From Planctomycetota bacterium (GTDB lineage: Bacteria; Planctomycetota; OFTM77), in the NCBI GenBank assembly GCA_029260795.1, contig JAJDCO010000007.1, positions 1-64,000 on the forward strand: 64,000 bases of DNA, in the 5' to 3' direction. The notes below the pieces were generated by a model, which saw only the letters and a list, made by a program, of their open reading frames with translations, ran no database searches and was not told where the DNA came from. Both the position numbers and the translations under genes were made by a program. Numbering within the stretch: the stretch's first letter is position 1; each line of letters begins with the position of its first letter. Of this stretch, positions 18,542-28,090 are shown one piece after another.

Positions 18542-21157
18542 TCAGCGAGGGCCGCCGCCGCTAGCGGCTCCCTGTGGTCTCACGGCACCCTCTTCGGCCA
18601 AGCGCTTCATGTAGCGCTCGTAGAGCTTGGTGTGCTTGCTCTCGAGCGGGACCGAGCGCCCGTCGATGTAAAGGCCGTGGAGCTGCGTCGCGAACTCGAG
18701 CGGATCGCCATCGGTCACGATCAGGTTGGCCCGCTTGCCGACGTCGATGCTGCCGACCAGATCGTCGACGCCGAAGATCTCGGCAGCCGAGAGCGTGATC
18801 GCGCGCAAGGCGCCTTCCTTCGAGAGACCGAAGGCGGCCGCCATGCCGGCATGGTGGTGCAGGTTGCGGGAGTTCGAGCCGTCGCTCGTCTGGATGGCGA
18901 AGCGCACGCCCGCTTCCTCGAGGACCGCGCAGTTGAAGTACGCGGCGTCATAGGGATCGTACCGCTCGCGCGGCGCAGCGAGGATCGGACCGACGATGCA
19001 GGGCACGTCGTTCTCGGCCAGGATGTCGGCGACCTTCCAGGCTTCGGCGCAGCCTTCGAGGATGAGGTCGAGGCCGTGCTCCTTGCCGAACTCGACGGCA
19101 TCGGCGATCTGCTTCTGCCGTGTCACGCCCAGCAGTACCGGGCGCTCGCCACGCGCATACGGCACGAGGGCTTCGAGGCGCAGGTTGGCCGGACCGGGAT
19201 CGTCGCCCCGGCGCTCGGCTTCATCGCGAATCTCGGCATAGCGGCGCGCCTTGGCGAACCACTCGGCGAGTTCTTTGACGCGCTTGTCGTCCTTCCACTT
19301 CTTGTCGACGGCCACGTTGGGGAAGCTGCAGACGAGGGCCGCTGCTTCCTCGAGCACCATTTGCTCGGTGGTCCAGCCGTTCAGGTTCACCAGGCTGGCC
19401 TGGCCGGCCAGGAGTCCACCCGACGGCCGCGAGATCACGCTCGTGATGCCACCCATGCGGGTGACCGGGATGATCTCGGAGTCGGGATTGAGCGCCAGCC
19501 AAGTGCGCAGCTCGGGATTGGCATCCCCCAGCTCGCTCGAGTCGACCGTCCCGCGCACCGAGCCGACCTCGGTCAAGCCGACGGACGTACCCGAGTCGAT
19601 GAGACCGGGATACACGTGCAGCCCGTCGGCGGCGATGACTTTCGCGTTCGCTGGGATGGCGACGTCGCCGACTCCGACGATGCGGTTGCCGCGGATGAGG
19701 ACGTTGCCGCGCTCGATCGTTGGTCGGCTGACCGGGTGGATCGTGGCGCCGCGAATGGCCACGATCGGGCCTTCGCTCGAGCTGTCCCGCACCGGCTGAC
19801 CGGCGACCTTGGTCACGATGTCCGCGACCACCTCCTCGATCTTGCGCAGAGGCGTCTCGTAGCGCGGCCGGCGCTCGACGCGCTCGAAGTAGACCTCACC
19901 CTCGATCAAGGTCATCTCGCAATGCGAGTAAACGCTGAGCGGGTTGCCGTTGAAGATCGCCAGGTCGGCGTCCTTGCCGATGTCGATGCTGCCGGTGCGA
20001 TGATCGATGCCGAGCTGCATGGCCGGATTGAGCGTCACCAGCCGCAGGGATTCCTCTTCGGAGAGGCCGCCGTAGCGCATGCCCTTGGCCGCCTCGTGGT
20101 AGAGGCGTCGAATCAGCTCGCCCGAGTCCGAGTTCAGGGACACGTTCACACCGGCGCGCGTCATGAGTGCGGCGTTGTAGGGGATCGCGTCGTAGGCTTC
20201 GAACTTGTACGCCCACCAGTCGCTGAAGGTCGAGCCGCCGGCGCCGTGCTTGGCGATCTCGGGAGCGACCTTGTAACCTTCCAACACGTGTTGAAAGGTC
20301 GCGACCCGGAACCCGAACTCCTCGGCCAGGCGCACGAGCATGAGGATCTCGTCGGCGCGATAGCTGTGGCAGTGCACGCGCATCTCGCCGCGCAGGATCT
20401 TGCCGATCGTCTCGAGGCGCAGATCGCGACGCGGCTCGGGGACGTTCAGCCCGCGGGATCGGTCCGCCGCATACTTCGACCAACGGTCGAGGTATTCCCG
20501 GCCTTCGGTGAACGCGCGGCGCAGCACGACCTCGACACCCATGCGCGTCGCCGGATAGCGACTTCCACCGCGTCCGAAGTTCGACTGCTTGGGGTTCTCG
20601 CCGAGGGCGAACTTGATGCCTTCGGGCGCATCCGGGATCAGCATCTCGGCGACGGGCTGGAGGTACTTCAACTTGATGACGGCGTTCTGGCCACCGATCG
20701 CGTTGGCCGATCCGTGCAGCAGGTTCGCCGACGTGACCCCACCGGCCAGGGCGCGGTAGATCGTCAAGTCGTTGTTGCGCACCGTGTCCCGAATCGAGAC
20801 CTCGGCCGTGATGATCTGCGTTCCTTCGTTCACACCGCCCGAGATTGCCATGTGCGAGTGGCAGTCGATGATGCCCGGAATGACGTACTTGCCTTCGGCG
20901 TCGATCTCGACCATCCCGGCCGGCGCCTCGAGGTCGGTGCCGATCTGGGTGATCTTGCCGTTCTCGATCAGCAAGTCGGTCTCTTCGAGACGGCCATGGC
21001 TCGCCGTGAGCACGGTCGCGTTTCGAACGATGCAGTCGCCACCGGTGCGCGTCGCGGGGACGCGGTCCGCATCGATCTCGGTGGGCAGCTCTTGCGCCCA
21101 GCCGAGCGAGGCGAGGAGGCCGATCGCGATCAGGCCCGTCAGGCCTCGAGTCTTCAT
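18542..21157 (-). CDS. Secreted tandem amidohydrolase-fold protein (active plus degenerate domain)
   Basis: 871 residues. The ATG at 21157 is preceded by AAGGGA at six bases and opens a signal peptide ([19 protein letters not shown]). A GTG at 21175 overlapping the upstream stop is the alternative. Domain 1 (about 40-435) is an amidohydrolase: [14 protein letters not shown] carries His100 and His102, followed by [20 protein letters not shown] and [11 protein letters not shown] with later ligands. Domain 2 (about 450-840) repeats the fold, but its metal site reads [14 protein letters not shown], so the His-x-His is lost; it still ends with the [19 protein letters not shown] beta strand. One active and one structural or regulatory domain is the simplest reading. 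It is transcribed directly after a third amidohydrolase-fold gene, 14 bp apart. Substrate unknown. Confidence 0.85.
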   Translation of the reverse strand: MKTRGLTGLIAIGLLASLGWAQELPTEIDADRVPATRTGGDCIVRNATVLTASHGRLEETDLLIENGKITQIGTDLEAPAGMVEIDAEGKYVIPGIIDCHSHMAISGGVNEGTQIITAEVSIRDTVRNNDLTIYRALAGGVTSANLLHGSANAIGGQNAVIKLKYLQPVAEMLIPDAPEGIKFALGENPKQSNFGRGGSRYPATRMGVEVVLRRAFTEGREYLDRWSKYAADRSRGLNVPEPRRDLRLETIGKILRGEMRVHCHSYRADEILMLVRLAEEFGFRVATFQHVLEGYKVAPEIAKHGAGGSTFSDWWAYKFEAYDAIPYNAALMTRAGVNVSLNSDSGELIRRLYHEAAKGMRYGGLSEEESLRLVTLNPAMQLGIDHRTGSIDIGKDADLAIFNGNPLSVYSHCEMTLIEGEVYFERVERRPRYETPLRKIEEVVADIVTKVAGQPVRDSSSEGPIVAIRGATIHPVSRPTIERGNVLIRGNRIVGVGDVAIPANAKVIAADGLHVYPGLIDSGTSVGLTEVGSVRGTVDSSELGDANPELRTWLALNPDSEIIPVTRMGGITSVISRPSGGLLAGQASLVNLNGWTTEQMVLEEAAALVCSFPNVAVDKKWKDDKRVKELAEWFAKARRYAEIRDEAERRGDDPGPANLRLEALVPYARGERPVLLGVTRQKQIADAVEFGKEHGLDLILEGCAEAWKVADILAENDVPCIVGPILAAPRERYDPYDAAYFNCAVLEEAGVRFAIQTSDGSNSRNLHHHAGMAAAFGLSKEGALRAITLSAAEIFGVDDLVGSIDVGKRANLIVTDGDPLEFATQLHGLYIDGRSVPLESKHTKLYERYMKRLAEEGAVRPQGAASGGGPR

Positions 21158-21171
21158 GTCAGTTCCCTTCA

Positions 21172-23415
21172 TCACCGCACACCTCCCTGCTTGGGATCGC
21201 GTTGAGCGGACCAGGTGGCGGCTCCCATCGGGCTGTCGACCGATCCCGAGGCGGAGTCGCCGTCGACTTGACCGGTGAACTTGAGCTCGAAGCTCTCGCT
21301 GCCGAACTCGATCAAGAACACGAGTACCAGGTCCTGTCCACTCAGTGAGCCACTCTTCAGCGGGATGTCACCCATCTCGCTGCCCATCGTGCCCGTGAGC
21401 TTGCCCTCGGTCATCTCGATCGACCAGGTGACCTCCTGATCGCCGTCATCCGAGCTGACGGCCACGTCCCAGCTTCCGACCAGGGCGGACACCGCCGGGC
21501 CGCCACCCTCAGTCGTCTCTTCGGCCTCTTCGTCGACCTCGACCTCGGCACTCTCATCGGCTTCGGGAGTCTTGGTTCGAATGGCCGTCCACGTCGCCCC
21601 GCCCATCGGAGTCTCGAGCGATCCCGAGGCCGACTTGCCCTCGATCTGACCCTCGAACTTCAGCTCGAACGACTCGTTGCCGAACTCGGCCACGAACTCG
21701 AGCTGAAGATCCTTGCCGCTCAACGAGCTGCTCGCCAGCTCGAGGGAGCCCATCTCGCTCTCCATCGTTCCGGTGAGCTGGCCTTCCTTCAGATCGAGCT
21801 TCCAGGTGACCTGTTGCTCGCCCTGGTCGGAGCTGATGTCCACGGCCCATTCGCCCGTCAGGACGGCCAGGGGACCGCGGTCGCCCGTCTTCTTTCCCTT
21901 GGGCTTCTTCTTGCCCTCGACCTCGAGCTTCTCGCCGTCCACGAACACGTAGGCGACCGAGTTCTTCTCCTCGCCCAGCGGCGCATTGAGGAGCGTCAGA
22001 TGAGCGGCCTTGCCGACCGCGATGGTGCCCAACCGATCGGCGACGCCGTAGCGGCGGGCCGGCTCGACGGTCAGCGCGGCGAGCGCGTGCTCGGCCGACA
22101 GGCCCTCGGTGATCGCGCGGGCCAGATGCTCGTGAAACTTGGCGTCGGCACCGCGGCTGGAGAGCGAGAATCCGACTCCGGCTTTCGCCAGTTGCTCGGC
22201 ACCCTGGACGCGCTCGAGCCAACGCCGATGCTCGTCTTGCTTCCAACGGAGCGGATCTTCGAAGCGGCTCGGCTTCTTGTCGCCCTTCGCGTCCGTCTTC
22301 TTTTGGGTCTCTGGCTGCTCTTCCGGGGGACCGTCGACGAGATCGGTCGCCGGATCGGGATCGTCGGTCTTCTTGGTCTCGACGTCCTTCTCCTCCTCGG
22401 AGGGCTTCGCCTTCTTCTCGGCCTTCTTCTCGGCAGTCTTCTCGGCCTTCGGGAGCTTGGGCTCGGCCGGGAAGTCGAGATGCAGGACGACGTGCAGGTC
22501 TTCATTGGCGAGCGTCGGCGCGACTCGCCAGGCCTCGTCAGCGCCATCGATCGCGGCAGTGAAGCCGAACTCGTTCGCCAGCCCGACCACACGCATGATG
22601 TCCACGTCGGAAGTGACGGCGAAGGTCAGGGGCAGCTTCCCGTCCAGCACCGGGAACAGGGCCTCGAGTGCGGGATCGTAGGGCACGCGCGGTCCGGTGC
22701 CCTGCCGCTGACGATCGGCGAGGAGCCGACGGTGGCGCTGGGCATCGAGGAGGACCTGTCGGAGATGCGCCATCGTTCCCATCAGCGTCGACGGGTAGCT
22801 CCCGCGCGAGGCGCGCAGGCTGGCGTGCATCGCGATCGGCGAGGCGATCACGGCGCTGCGACGTGTTTGACCGGCCAATGCAATGAGCGCGCTCTGACCG
22901 CCGAGGATGGCGGAGGGCGGCGTGAGCAGGGCGGACGTGAAGCCGAGCTTGCGGAGCGCTGCCGCGTCTTTCTCGCTCGGGTTGAAGTAGTTCGCGACCG
23001 CCAGATCCGGCTGCGTGTCCTTGCGGTTGGCCGGTCGCGTCGAGGCCAGAGAGGCCGTGCGAAAGTCGACCGGGTCGCTCTCGGCCGGTCCGGCCGCGTA
23101 CTTGACCTCGGTCAAGCCGAAGGAGGCCGAGCCTTCGATGAAGCCGGCGTAGACCGTCAGGCCTTTCCCGTCGAGGACCTCGGCATCGTAGGGAATCGTG
23201 ACGTTCGTGCCGACGGCGACGATGAGGCCGTCTCGGATCACGATCGTGCCCGACTCGATCACCTGGCCGGGTTGAGGAATGATGGTCGCGTTTTCGATGG
23301 CGGTCGCCGTGCTCTGAGATTGGGCGACCGGGGTGAGGACGACCCCGATCAGCAGCAGGGCGCTCACCAGCCCGAGCAGCGAGGACGCGGCTCGTCGCAT
23401 GGTTCTCCGCTTCAC
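21172..23415 (-). CDS. Secreted degenerate amidohydrolase with duplicated C-terminal beta domains
   Basis: 747 residues; GTG at 23415 was chosen because GAAGGAG lies five bases upstream and a signal peptide follows ([19 protein letters not shown]). Residues 35-475 are amidohydrolase-like, but the metal site reads [14 protein letters not shown], with no His-x-His, as in the second domain of the next gene. A highly charged Lys/Glu insert sits in the middle (about 330-390, with [17 protein letters not shown]). After residue 500 come two copies of a ~100-residue beta domain ([20 protein letters not shown] and [20 protein letters not shown]), each ending [13 protein letters not shown] or [13 protein letters not shown]. 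Hydrolytic activity is doubtful. The protein is probably a partner of the active enzyme encoded 14 bp downstream. Confidence 0.8.
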   Translation of the reverse strand: MKRRTMRRAASSLLGLVSALLLIGVVLTPVAQSQSTATAIENATIIPQPGQVIESGTIVIRDGLIVAVGTNVTIPYDAEVLDGKGLTVYAGFIEGSASFGLTEVKYAAGPAESDPVDFRTASLASTRPANRKDTQPDLAVANYFNPSEKDAAALRKLGFTSALLTPPSAILGGQSALIALAGQTRRSAVIASPIAMHASLRASRGSYPSTLMGTMAHLRQVLLDAQRHRRLLADRQRQGTGPRVPYDPALEALFPVLDGKLPLTFAVTSDVDIMRVVGLANEFGFTAAIDGADEAWRVAPTLANEDLHVVLHLDFPAEPKLPKAEKTAEKKAEKKAKPSEEEKDVETKKTDDPDPATDLVDGPPEEQPETQKKTDAKGDKKPSRFEDPLRWKQDEHRRWLERVQGAEQLAKAGVGFSLSSRGADAKFHEHLARAITEGLSAEHALAALTVEPARRYGVADRLGTIAVGKAAHLTLLNAPLGEEKNSVAYVFVDGEKLEVEGKKKPKGKKTGDRGPLAVLTGEWAVDISSDQGEQQVTWKLDLKEGQLTGTMESEMGSLELASSSLSGKDLQLEFVAEFGNESFELKFEGQIEGKSASGSLETPMGGATWTAIRTKTPEADESAEVEVDEEAEETTEGGGPAVSALVGSWDVAVSSDDGDQEVTWSIEMTEGKLTGTMGSEMGDIPLKSGSLSGQDLVLVFLIEFGSESFELKFTGQVDGDSASGSVDSPMGAATWSAQRDPKQGGVR

Positions 23416-23688
23416 GGATGCTCCTTCTCTCTTGTCTCGTGGGATGGGTGGGGGCCAAGGTAGGTGGCCGGGCCCGGCGAGGTTCGGAGGCCTTGGAAAA
23501 CCTCCGCGACGGCGCGGCGGACTCCCCATTCCGCGCGCGGTCGGAATCCCTTATACCGCATTCCTTTCCGATCCTGAAGAGGGAGCCGAGACGGACGGAG
23601 CGGACGACGTTCTCCGGGGGGCGACTCGGTCGGTTCCGTCGCCGCCAGAATGCCGGTCCGGGCAGCAATCCGGAAGAATGAAGACATC

Positions 23689-23717
23689 GTGGGTAGAAAC
23701 ACCGCGATTCTACCCAC
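23689..23717. promoter_or_regulatory. Operator-like perfect inverted repeat
   Basis: gtgggtagaa (23689-23698) and ttctacccac (23708-23717) form a perfect 10-bp inverted repeat with a 9-bp centre. A partial third arm (gtgggtcattctacc) follows at about 23721-23735. The site lies between the divergent starts at 23415 (minus) and 23813 (plus), about 100 bp before the methyltransferase. There is no T-run, so a protein-binding site is more likely than a terminator. The rest of the 23416-23812 gap shows nothing recognisable. Confidence 0.55.
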
Positions 23718-23812
23718 GACGTGGGTCATTCTACCGGCGGATCCACGGAAGGCGCCCACGTCTCGGCGCTGGATCTGATCGGTGGACGAGAACTCTCTGC
23801 GATGGAAGCACG

Positions 23813-24556
23813 GTGACCCATCAGGACGACGTTCGCGCCGCATTCACGCGGCAGATCGAGACACTCACGAGCTCGCCGCTCGACGCCGAGTCTTTGGGTC
23901 GATTGCTGAGGCTCGTCGAGCCGGAGGCGCACTGGCGAGGGCTGGATGTCGGGACGGGGCCCGGCGGCGTGGCGCTGGCGCTGGCGGACCGGATCGCAGA
24001 GGTCCACGGCGTCGACGTCACTCCGGCGTCGATCGCGGCTGCCCGTGAGCAGGTCGCGCAGGAAGGACGCACGAACGTCACGTTCGAGATCGCCGACATC
24101 GAGCGGCTGCCGTTCGAGGACGCCTCCTTCGATCTCGTGACCTGTCGGCGCGTCGGGCATCACCTCGAGCATCTCGGAGCGGCCCTCACCGAGATGCGCC
24201 GCGTGCTGAAGCGCGGCGGACGCCTCGTCCTCGACGATCGCCTCGCGCCGCACGAGACGACCGGGCGCCTCATCGACCGTCTCGAGCACACCCGCGATCC
24301 CTCGCACGTCCACTGCCTGACGATGGAGGAGTGGGAGGCCAGCCTGACCGCGGCCGGCTTCGTTGTCGACGTGGTCGATCGTTACGAGAGTCGCGTCACA
24401 TGGAAGCGCTTCACCGCCGCGGCGACGCCGGAGAAAGCCGAGGCCTTGCGAGAGCTCTGCAACACGTTGAGCGACAAGGAACGCGCCAGCATGTTGGAGG
24501 ATCGCGCTGGCGAGACCTGGGTCAAGCAATGGGCCGCGGTCCTGAGTGCGCGATGA
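23813..24556 (+). CDS. SAM-dependent class I methyltransferase
   Basis: 247 residues from the GTG at 23813; the frame is open further upstream but without protein-like sequence. Motif I is LDVGTGPGGVALALA (44-58), an acidic motif II residue follows in VHGVDVTPAS, and ADIERLPFEDASFDLVTCRRV and LKRGGRLVLDDRL are the later motifs of the UbiE/COQ5-like Methyltransf_11 group. The C-terminal 80 residues may shape the substrate site. The substrate is not identifiable. The gene stands alone, divergent from the amidohydrolase pair, with an inverted repeat in its upstream region that could regulate it. A weak GGAAG precedes the start. Confidence 0.85.
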   Translation: MTHQDDVRAAFTRQIETLTSSPLDAESLGRLLRLVEPEAHWRGLDVGTGPGGVALALADRIAEVHGVDVTPASIAAAREQVAQEGRTNVTFEIADIERLPFEDASFDLVTCRRVGHHLEHLGAALTEMRRVLKRGGRLVLDDRLAPHETTGRLIDRLEHTRDPSHVHCLTMEEWEASLTAAGFVVDVVDRYESRVTWKRFTAAATPEKAEALRELCNTLSDKERASMLEDRAGETWVKQWAAVLSAR

Positions 24557-24789
24557 CGCGTGCCACTCTGCCGCCCATCCGGGGCTCGCGTTCGAGGGTG
24601 TCGAGCGCGGTGAAGAAACCTGGGTGCACTGCTTCCCGAGGCTCACGCCAAGGCTCACGCCTCGGGCTTTGATCTTCCGGCCCTCCGGTCCTAGCATTTC
24701 ATCTTTCGTCCGCCGACATGCCCGTCGATCGCCTTCCGGGACGGGTCAGCGCTCTGGCGCGATGAAGGTCTTGATCAAGATCACCGTGC

Positions 24790-26454
24790 CTAAGGGAACG
24801 AAAACGTTACGTCGAGCGTCTCACCGGGAACAACGGAGATTTGCCGCTTCTCCGACGTGAACTCGGGGTGACTGAACTCGATCACGTAATCTCCGCCGCG
24901 GAGCTTCAGATTGTCCTTGCCGCGAACCTGTTTGGTAATCAACCCTTTTCGCCCATCACGCCGGATCGCCAGCCACACCAGCTCTGAGTACGGCACGCCC
25001 TCGAGAAGGACCGTGATCTCGACATTGCCAATTGAAGGGGAAGGACTCTCGACTTGGACGCGCTTCGTCTCCGCAGGTGCAACTGTCAGATCGACTGAAG
25101 CAAACCCCGCTTCATCAAAAAAACCTGACCTTGGTCCGACTCGGTAATTCCCGGAGCCGACCAGAAAGACAAATACGATCTCGTTCGCATCGGGGGAGGG
25201 CACTTCGACTGGACGGACATGCATGCTCGGATCATCTAGAGAGCTTACGCTCCAGGACCCCTCGGGGTATTGTCCAACCGCCGAGTCCTTCCCGACGAAC
25301 TCCACCTCGACCCGGGCGAGCCGCTGCGCGGCTTCTTTGCTCAAGTCCAACGAAACGATGTCACTCGCCAGGAGGTCATCGACGCGCCGATAAGCCAGCC
25401 GACCCTCATAGGCTTGCGAGCCAGGAAAGGGTCGGTAAGAAAACTCAGCCTCGAGTGGCAGAGTGCTGTCAAACCCATCAATTGGTCGCCAGACACCGAA
25501 GCACCAAAGAACGCTCCGACTTGTGCTACCAAGCTTCGTGTCGAGGTGAGTCTCGATACTCAGCCGAACGTCTTGAGGGCAGCCTGGAGTCAAACCGTGC
25601 CTCGCGACATGTGAAGTCTCGAGGTGCCCAAGGTGCTTGGGGCTCAGATCAATTACACCCGTCTCGATTCGAAGCCCCGCAACTAGCACGGGCGCAAGAG
25701 CCAGGGAGACGTCCTCCACTTTATGACGCGATTTGTCAGCAAGAGAAACAACTTGGCCGCGAACCGGGAAGTACCCCAACGCTTCCGCGTTCAGAAGAAC
25801 ACGGTCAACGCTCTCTGGAAGCACGAAGGACACTTGGCCAACCGTAGAGGACGTCAAGGAAATCGTCGGTGTCAGGCGATCTTTCCATTCAATCGGGATT
25901 GAGGAGAGAGTCGGAATACGAGTGAGCTTCGGAGTGCCTATTGATACGCGAGCGTTGATCGGATCACCGCTCGCGAGGTCGCTGACGGAAGCACGCAACG
26001 ACAAGCTCTGCTCAAGTGTCGCCTCGATCTTGCCGAGACTCCAGCCCTCGTCCTGTGGACCGACCAAATCCGGCCAATGACCAGGCGCTTCGATAAGGAC
26101 AAACGTCTTGGGGAGCTCGCCGTCTGCGCTCAGCTCAAAGCGGCCTGGACCAAGCGTCGAAACGCGAACCGCTTCGTGAGCAATAGACACCGTTGCGTTC
26201 TCGAGTGGTGCGCCTGTGCTTCGAAGAACGTGAAGGCTGATAGAGTGTCTTAGATCGGCCTCATTCGAGTCCGTCAACTTCATGAGCGCATTGGTGCTCG
26301 ACCCAGCGCCCCGAGCATGAACCTCGATACTGTCAGAGAGTTGCACCTTGTTTTCAACGTCGCTAGCGTCGACTAAGGTCAAGATGCCTACGACTATTCC
26401 GAGACTACCTCCGATTAAGGCAAGCTTTGCCCAACTCTTGGTGATAGCTCTCAA
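24790..26454 (-). CDS. Membrane-anchored carboxypeptidase-regulatory-like domain protein
   Basis: 554 residues. One N-terminal membrane helix (LALIGGSLGIVVGILTLV) follows a short basic start; the rest should be extracytoplasmic. The first 150 residues and the last 100 look like carboxypeptidase regulatory-like/Ig-type beta domains (for example ISLHVLRSTGAPLENATVSI and LRGGDYVIEFSHPEFTSEKR). The middle is beta-rich but unassigned. There is no protease or other catalytic motif. It is the last gene of a tight four-gene operon (sigma factor, Cys-rich protein, MauE-like protein, this), starting 3 bp after the preceding stop. The whole operon is richer in A/T than its surroundings. By analogy with the sigma factor/carboxypeptidase-regulatory fusion at 53673-56333, I infer a sensor or surface partner of the operon's sigma factor. 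Confidence 0.7.
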   Translation of the reverse strand: MRAITKSWAKLALIGGSLGIVVGILTLVDASDVENKVQLSDSIEVHARGAGSSTNALMKLTDSNEADLRHSISLHVLRSTGAPLENATVSIAHEAVRVSTLGPGRFELSADGELPKTFVLIEAPGHWPDLVGPQDEGWSLGKIEATLEQSLSLRASVSDLASGDPINARVSIGTPKLTRIPTLSSIPIEWKDRLTPTISLTSSTVGQVSFVLPESVDRVLLNAEALGYFPVRGQVVSLADKSRHKVEDVSLALAPVLVAGLRIETGVIDLSPKHLGHLETSHVARHGLTPGCPQDVRLSIETHLDTKLGSTSRSVLWCFGVWRPIDGFDSTLPLEAEFSYRPFPGSQAYEGRLAYRRVDDLLASDIVSLDLSKEAAQRLARVEVEFVGKDSAVGQYPEGSWSVSSLDDPSMHVRPVEVPSPDANEIVFVFLVGSGNYRVGPRSGFFDEAGFASVDLTVAPAETKRVQVESPSPSIGNVEITVLLEGVPYSELVWLAIRRDGRKGLITKQVRGKDNLKLRGGDYVIEFSHPEFTSEKRQISVVPGETLDVTFSFP

Positions 26455-26457
26455 TTC

Positions 26458-26874
26458 CTAGCTCCTGTATCTGTAGGCAATTGTGCTGAGGCATAGCAGG
26501 CCGGCGGCCAGTAATTGTCGCTCTGGCGCGCTAATGTCAGTGTCTCCAAGGCATGAGCAGGACGCGGAATTGCCGCTGCCTATGACAGAGACGTACACGC
26601 TAAAGAGGAAAAGACCTGCGGAATAGACGGCTGATGCGATGATTGTAGGTGCTCTGAATGCGCGCCATAAACTTCCGGCAAGAAGGCCTAGGCCGAGCCC
26701 CAGTTCCAACAAGAGCGGTACGATCGTAAGGGCTTGGGCGAGAGCGGAGCGGCCGGTGAGTGACGCTACTTTCAGCCAGGTCAAAGAGAGCCAGGCGCCA
26801 GCGAGCAATGTAAGCGTCAGATACGTTCCTATTCTGTTGTGCCGCGCAAGATAGCCAAGGGCGACCAGTTTCAT
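26458..26874 (-). CDS. MauE/DoxX-like four-helix membrane protein
   Basis: 138 residues with four hydrophobic helices (about 17-37, 47-68, 74-100 and 118-135). A CSCLGD motif follows helix 3, matching the CxC-type motif of the MauE branch of the DoxX superfamily. MauE is known to be needed for maturation of the disulfide-rich small subunit of methylamine dehydrogenase, and related proteins pair with thioredoxin-like partners. The start overlaps the stop of the Cys-rich gene in an ATGA, so the two are translationally coupled. A role in forming or protecting disulfides of that 14-cysteine protein is a well-supported inference from context, not shown. No mau structural genes are present. It could also be a DoxX-type quinone-linked protein. 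Confidence 0.72.
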   Translation of the reverse strand: MKLVALGYLARHNRIGTYLTLTLLAGAWLSLTWLKVASLTGRSALAQALTIVPLLLELGLGLGLLAGSLWRAFRAPTIIASAVYSAGLFLFSVYVSVIGSGNSASCSCLGDTDISAPERQLLAAGLLCLSTIAYRYRS

Positions 26875-27254
26875 TCGACGCAGTCACAGTGACCGACGCC
26901 GGAAGCGAAGACCTCGATGCAGGTATTGTTCTCACAGGACTGACTGCAATCATCGGCGCACTGATAGGAGTACACCCCAGTTGAAGTGTTCTTCTCGACA
27001 CTCAGTTCGCACCATTGATTGCTTTGAGACTTGCAGTGACAGCCCCAGATTTCTGTCTGCGCTGGTGGATTTGCTATGTGCTTTATTCGGCAATCATTGC
27101 AGATCTGATCGATGCAGACCATACTTTCAGTGGCTTCAGTGAACTGCCCCTCGCAAGACATGCATTCTTCGCCTTCGAGAAGTGCAGTGACGCTAGCGCT
27201 TGCAACCGCGAAGGGTACGGCGAACAATGTGAGTGAGATTAGTAGCTTTTGCAT
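26871..27254 (-). CDS. Small secreted protein with 14 cysteines
   Basis: 127 residues; the ATG has GGAGG six to seven bases upstream. The signal peptide is clear (KLLISLTLFAVPFAVASA). The mature chain of about 108 residues holds 14 cysteines, many in CxxC, CxC or CxxxC pairs (CMSC, CNDC, CHC, CDC), and exactly two tryptophans, each next to a cysteine cluster (IWGC, QWC). An even number of cysteines with export implies up to seven disulfides. I do not recognise a family. It is coupled to the MauE-like gene by an ATGA overlap and lies 49 bp after the sigma factor gene. The protein at 35877-36434 has the same export signal, cysteine count and tryptophan count without obvious sequence identity. 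Confidence 0.8.
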   Translation of the reverse strand: MQKLLISLTLFAVPFAVASASVTALLEGEECMSCEGQFTEATESMVCIDQICNDCRIKHIANPPAQTEIWGCHCKSQSNQWCELSVEKNTSTGVYSYQCADDCSQSCENNTCIEVFASGVGHCDCVE

Positions 27255-27283
27255 TTCTCGCCTCCGGACAAGGAAAGTTTCGG

Positions 27284-27303
27284 AGAAAGCCCCTCCTTAG
27301 GGG
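27284..27303 (-). terminator. Short hairpin between sigma factor and Cys-rich genes
   Basis: On the minus strand the sigma factor stop is followed at once by CCCCT-aagg-AGGGG and then CTTTCT. The 5-bp G/C stem with a pyrimidine tract could act as a partial terminator or attenuator, lowering the level of the downstream genes. It is too short to be sure. Confidence 0.35.
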
Positions 27304-27927
27304 TCACGGATTCGAGTTGCTATCGTCATGTAGAGGCGGGGAGGGGTCGTGTTTAGGAGGATGTTCAGGCGTCTTGTGTCTCGCCGCACGCAAGGCACTG
27401 ATGGCGCGTCGATAGGCTAGCCTCGCTGCGTTCCTCGTGACTCCAAGCTTGTGAGCGGTTTCAGCGAACGATAGTCCATTCATCGCATGCTGAAGCACAA
27501 CTTGACGTTGACGAGGTGTGAGAAGCGCCAACGCCGCCTGAAGAACTCGACCTCTGCTCCCATTGCAGGAGCCCTCGCCGTGACGGGACGAAGCGCGCAA
27601 CGAAGACTGCGGCAGGTCAAGATTGTCCGGGTCTCGGCCACGGTCGGCTAGCTGCTCATCAGGAGCAGCTCTTTCGCGAAGGGCCTCGCGCTGTAACATT
27701 CTACTGATGTACGAGACGATTGAGGCTCGGTCAGCTCGACGCAGCGCCGCCAGTCCTCCTCGAGCCAGCCAGATGACCGCATAGCCTCTCACTTTGTCAG
27801 AGGCGACACCTGATAGCCGCAGGGTCTTCGCGATCCTCTGAGATTGGGAGTCGATCGTCGAGAGTACGAAAGCTGTCGTTTCTTCGTCTGGAGTCACAAG
27901 AAGCCCCTTGTCTGTTCTTGGCTGCAC
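27304..27927 (-). CDS. RNA polymerase sigma-70-like factor, locus 1
   Basis: 207 residues from a GTG start with no obvious Shine-Dalgarno site. The C-terminal half has a clear sigma region 4 helix-turn-helix: LTPRQRQVVLQHAMNGLSF followed by AETAHKLGVTRNAARLAYRR. The N-terminal half is weakly region 2-like (SDKVRGYAVIWLARGG and SYISRMLQREALRERA) and no region 3 is visible, so this is an atypical extracytoplasmic-function type factor. A proline-rich tail ends the protein. No anti-sigma factor lies beside it. It heads the operon of a Cys-rich secreted protein, a MauE-like protein and an anchored beta-domain protein, which are its likely targets or partners. The operon is visibly A/T-richer than its neighbours. 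Confidence 0.75.
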   Translation of the reverse strand: MQPRTDKGLLVTPDEETTAFVLSTIDSQSQRIAKTLRLSGVASDKVRGYAVIWLARGGLAALRRADRASIVSYISRMLQREALRERAAPDEQLADRGRDPDNLDLPQSSLRASSRHGEGSCNGSRGRVLQAALALLTPRQRQVVLQHAMNGLSFAETAHKLGVTRNAARLAYRRAISALRAARHKTPEHPPKHDPSPPLHDDSNSNP

Positions 27928-28090
27928 GAGGTCGGGAAGCCAGAGCGCTCGGGAGCGACTCGAGAGATTACCGTTAGATCAGATCAAGATGTCGACGGGC
28001 CGGGGGTAGGAAAACCGAGAAAACGATGACCGACGGCAGTTCCGAGTGTCGCAGGACGACGCCGGACTGGGTAGGAAGAACGGTCCGTCA

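Noticed and set aside
18503..21205. 900-codon plus-strand frame opposite the amidohydrolase gene
   Set aside because: The minus-strand frame has clear amidohydrolase motifs and a signal peptide; the plus frame is a composition artefact.
24700..28090. Direct repeats flanking sigma module 1
   Set aside because: Only a 9-bp match (gatcaagat) is shared by the two flanks, which is expected by chance; no insertion boundary supported.
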